Source: Bacteroides sp. MSB163 (GTDB lineage Bacteria > Bacteroidota > Bacteroidia > Bacteroidales > Bacteroidaceae). From it: a stretch of DNA of 64,000 nt. The position numbers and the translations under genes were made by a program. The stretch spans positions 5,138,001 through 5,202,000 of the forward strand of contig NZ_CP143867.1 of the NCBI RefSeq assembly GCF_036416795.1, read 5' to 3'. The notes beneath the pieces are model-generated. The model searched no databases. It was not told the DNA's origin and was given only the letters and a program-made list of their open reading frames with translations. Positions 62,267 to 64,000 of this stretch are shown here, piece by piece (the first letter of the stretch is position 1; every line of letters starts with the position of its first letter).

Positions 62267-63604
62267 TTATTTTTTAGCTTGACGTGCACGGATGATCGCT
62301 CCTACCTTGCCTTTACCTAGGCGGCAGTAGTCCAGCAACGGACGGTTGGCAGGACAGGTAAACTGACAAGAACCGCACTCGATACAATCCATAATTCTTT
62401 CTTTCTCCATTCTCTCGAATTCCGCATGTTCGGCAAGTGCCGACAGCAAATAAGGTTCCAATCCCATCGGACAAGCACCCACGCACTTTGCACAACGGAT
62501 GCAAGGCTGAATCTCGCCACGTTTGGCTTCCTTTTGGTTCATTATCAGAATACCGGAACTACCTTTAGCGGTAGGAACCTCCGTGTTGACCAATGCCTTA
62601 CCCATCATCGGACCACCACCGATAATCTTACCTGTATCTTCGGGCAGACCACCGCAAGCATCAATCAATTGCTTCATCGGTGTGCCAATACGTGCCAGAA
62701 AGTTAGACGGTTTTGCTACTGACTTACCAGTAACGGTAATCACGCGCTCAAACAATGGCTTGTTTTTCTGTACGGCCTGATACACCGCAAATGCAGTACC
62801 TACATTCTGTACCACGGCTCCTGTAGAAATTGGCAAAGCACCACTCGCTACCTGACGACTGGTAATAGCATCTATCAACTGCTTTTCACCTCCTTGCGGA
62901 TATTGCACCTTCAAAGCTACAACCTCGATACCTGCATAGCTGGATGCCACCTTCGCCATCAACTGAATAGCATCGGGCTTATTGTTTTCAATACCGATAA
63001 ATGCCTTATTCACCTTCACTGCTTTCATCAGAATAGATACACCTACCATAATTTCCTCGGCATGTTCCAGCATCAACTGGTGGTCAGCTGTCAGATAGGG
63101 TTCACACTCCACAGCGTTGATAATCACACACTCTGCTTTGAATGCAGGCGGCGGACAGAGTTTCACCTGAGTAGGGAAACATGCACCGCCCAAACCTACA
63201 ATACCGGCATTGGCTATCTTTTTTACTATTTCCTCGGATGTAAGGTTACATTCCCTCACCAACGTTTCGGTGCGGTCAATACTTTCTTCCCATTCATCAC
63301 CGTCCACATCAATAAAGATGGCAGGTTTCGGATAACCACTGGCATCGATAACCGTATCGATTTTAGCAACCTTGCCGCTGACAGACGAGTGGATGGCCGC
63401 GGATACGAAACCACCGGGTTCGGCAATCTTTGTGCCGACTTTCACCACATCCCCTTTAGCTACAATCGGCTTTGCAGGCGCACCAATGTGCTGGCCCAGC
63501 AAAATCACAGCTTTGGCAGGAATTTCCGCCTTTATAATGGGCTGATGTGCTGAAAGTTTATTTTCGTGTGGATGAACACCACCGATTGAAAATGTCTTCA
63601 ACAT
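62267..63604 (-). CDS. rnfC: Rnf complex subunit RnfC
   Basis: A 445-aa soluble subunit that binds FMN, NADH and two [4Fe-4S] clusters. The N-terminal HPHENKLSA region, the NADH-binding GLGGACFPTQVK near 145, the cluster motifs CIRCAKCVGACPMG (372-) and CIECGSCQFTCPANRP (411-) are clear. The gene precedes rnfD by 6 bp and follows rnfB by 38 bp. Confidence 0.95.
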   Translation of the reverse strand: MLKTFSIGGVHPHENKLSAHQPIIKAEIPAKAVILLGQHIGAPAKPIVAKGDVVKVGTKIAEPGGFVSAAIHSSVSGKVAKIDTVIDASGYPKPAIFIDVDGDEWEESIDRTETLVRECNLTSEEIVKKIANAGIVGLGGACFPTQVKLCPPPAFKAECVIINAVECEPYLTADHQLMLEHAEEIMVGVSILMKAVKVNKAFIGIENNKPDAIQLMAKVASSYAGIEVVALKVQYPQGGEKQLIDAITSRQVASGALPISTGAVVQNVGTAFAVYQAVQKNKPLFERVITVTGKSVAKPSNFLARIGTPMKQLIDACGGLPEDTGKIIGGGPMMGKALVNTEVPTAKGSSGILIMNQKEAKRGEIQPCIRCAKCVGACPMGLEPYLLSALAEHAEFERMEKERIMDCIECGSCQFTCPANRPLLDYCRLGKGKVGAIIRARQAKK

Positions 63605-63642
63605 ACAATTCTGTATTTTAGTCGTTTATTACTTCTTTATTA

Positions 63643-64000
63643 TTAAGCCTCTGCCTTTGGAGTTTCAACCTGAGGAGTCTCAACAGCTTTAGGGGTCTCT
63701 ACAGTTTTAGGAGCCTCTGCAACCTTAGGCGTTTCTGTAGCTTTCGGTGCAACGGCTACCTTAGGAGCAGCAACCGGAGCAGCACCTTCCGCCTTTAGTT
63801 TACGCGGCGGGAAATTGAGTGCGATAATCGTGTTCTGCGGACAGGCTTCTTCGCACTTACGACATGATTTACATTTGTTCGGGTCGATGTAAGCCAGATT
63901 ATTTTCAAGTGTAATCGCTTCGAACGGACAAACCTTCACACACTTGCCACAACCAATACAAGCAACTGTACAAGCTTTACGCGCTATGCCGCCTTTGTCT
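63643..64000 (-). CDS. rnfB: Rnf complex subunit RnfB (C-terminal part; 5' end beyond window)
   Basis: The minus frame is open to the right edge, so the N-terminus (anchor and FeS domain) is missing. Two ferredoxin motifs, CIGCGKCVKVCPFEA and CKSCRKCEEACPQ, are visible. A proline/alanine/lysine-rich repetitive tail follows (variations of PKVAEAP and VETPKA) over about 45 residues. It is the first gene of rnfBCDGEA, whose complex couples ferredoxin:NAD+ electron flow to ion transport. Confidence 0.9.
   Translation of the reverse strand, partial: DKGGIARKACTVACIGCGKCVKVCPFEAITLENNLAYIDPNKCKSCRKCEEACPQNTIIALNFPPRKLKAEGAAPVAAPKVAVAPKATETPKVAEAPKTVETPKAVETPQVETPKAEA

Noticed and set aside
62894..63553. 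219-codon plus-strand open frame antisense to rnfC
   Set aside because: The composition is that of a shadow frame (His and Cys rich, no domain), and rnfC is intact.

Overview
The window comes from a Bacteroides chromosome or a very close relative. The evidence is the Bacteroides-type promoter (TTTG, about 19-21 bp, then TAnnTTTG) upstream of many genes, UpxY/UpxZ capsule regulators, a fimbrillin-like lipoprotein, a six-gene Rnf operon and Bacteroides-specific small families. Housekeeping segments have moderate G+C. Much of the capsule locus is clearly more AT-rich. I saw no tRNA, rRNA, CRISPR array or insertion sequence.

Layout. Positions 1-1842 hold a truncated PAS-containing membrane sensor, probably a histidine kinase (minus strand). 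Positions 2037-8914 hold sbcD-sbcC, a type I methionine aminopeptidase and rmuC (plus). Positions 9010-11220 hold a BlaR1-like M56 peptidase and a BlaI-like repressor, with palindromic operator candidates. Positions 11271-15706 hold two sodium/proton antiporters and lepA (minus). Positions 15958-17585 hold a fimbrillin-like lipoprotein and pdxH (plus). Positions 17682-26006 hold minus-strand housekeeping genes: a DUF2582 protein, a C_GCAxxG_C_C protein, xth, an Nramp transporter, a TSCPD protein, yebC, pheT and dnaB.

Positions 26173-54856 form one complete Wzx/Wzy-type capsular polysaccharide locus, read right to left. It begins with upxY and upxZ, then SLBB export protein, Wzz and Wzx. Next come three genes for a dTDP 4-amino-2,4,6-trideoxy sugar (2,3-dehydratase, Gfo/Idh ketoreductase, DegT aminotransferase), a secreted beta-helix protein, a Wzy-like polymerase and a WecF-like glycosyltransferase. 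The locus then holds an unusual acyl-building block: three acyl carrier proteins, three KASIII-like ketosynthases, three short-chain dehydrogenases and one AMP-forming ligase, with no dehydratase or enoyl reductase. It ends with GNAT, LbH and MBL-fold accessory enzymes, a deacetylase, a PglC-like initiating phosphoglycosyl transferase, a GT2 and a PglE-like aminotransferase.

My main hypothesis is that this cassette builds a hydroxylated short acyl chain (3-hydroxybutyryl or 3,5-dihydroxyhexanoyl type) and places it on the 4-amino group of a Qui2NAc4N-type sugar that starts the repeat unit. Upstream of upxY lies a DNA segment bounded by a 17-bp perfect inverted repeat (55059-55075 and 55248-55264). 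The only good promoter inside points away from the capsule genes, so this assembly appears to show the locus in the OFF state.

Positions 55447-56863 hold small accessory genes and decayed remnants typical of capsule borders. After them come ispE (plus), galE (minus) and the Rnf operon rnfBCDGEA (minus), whose first gene runs off the right edge.
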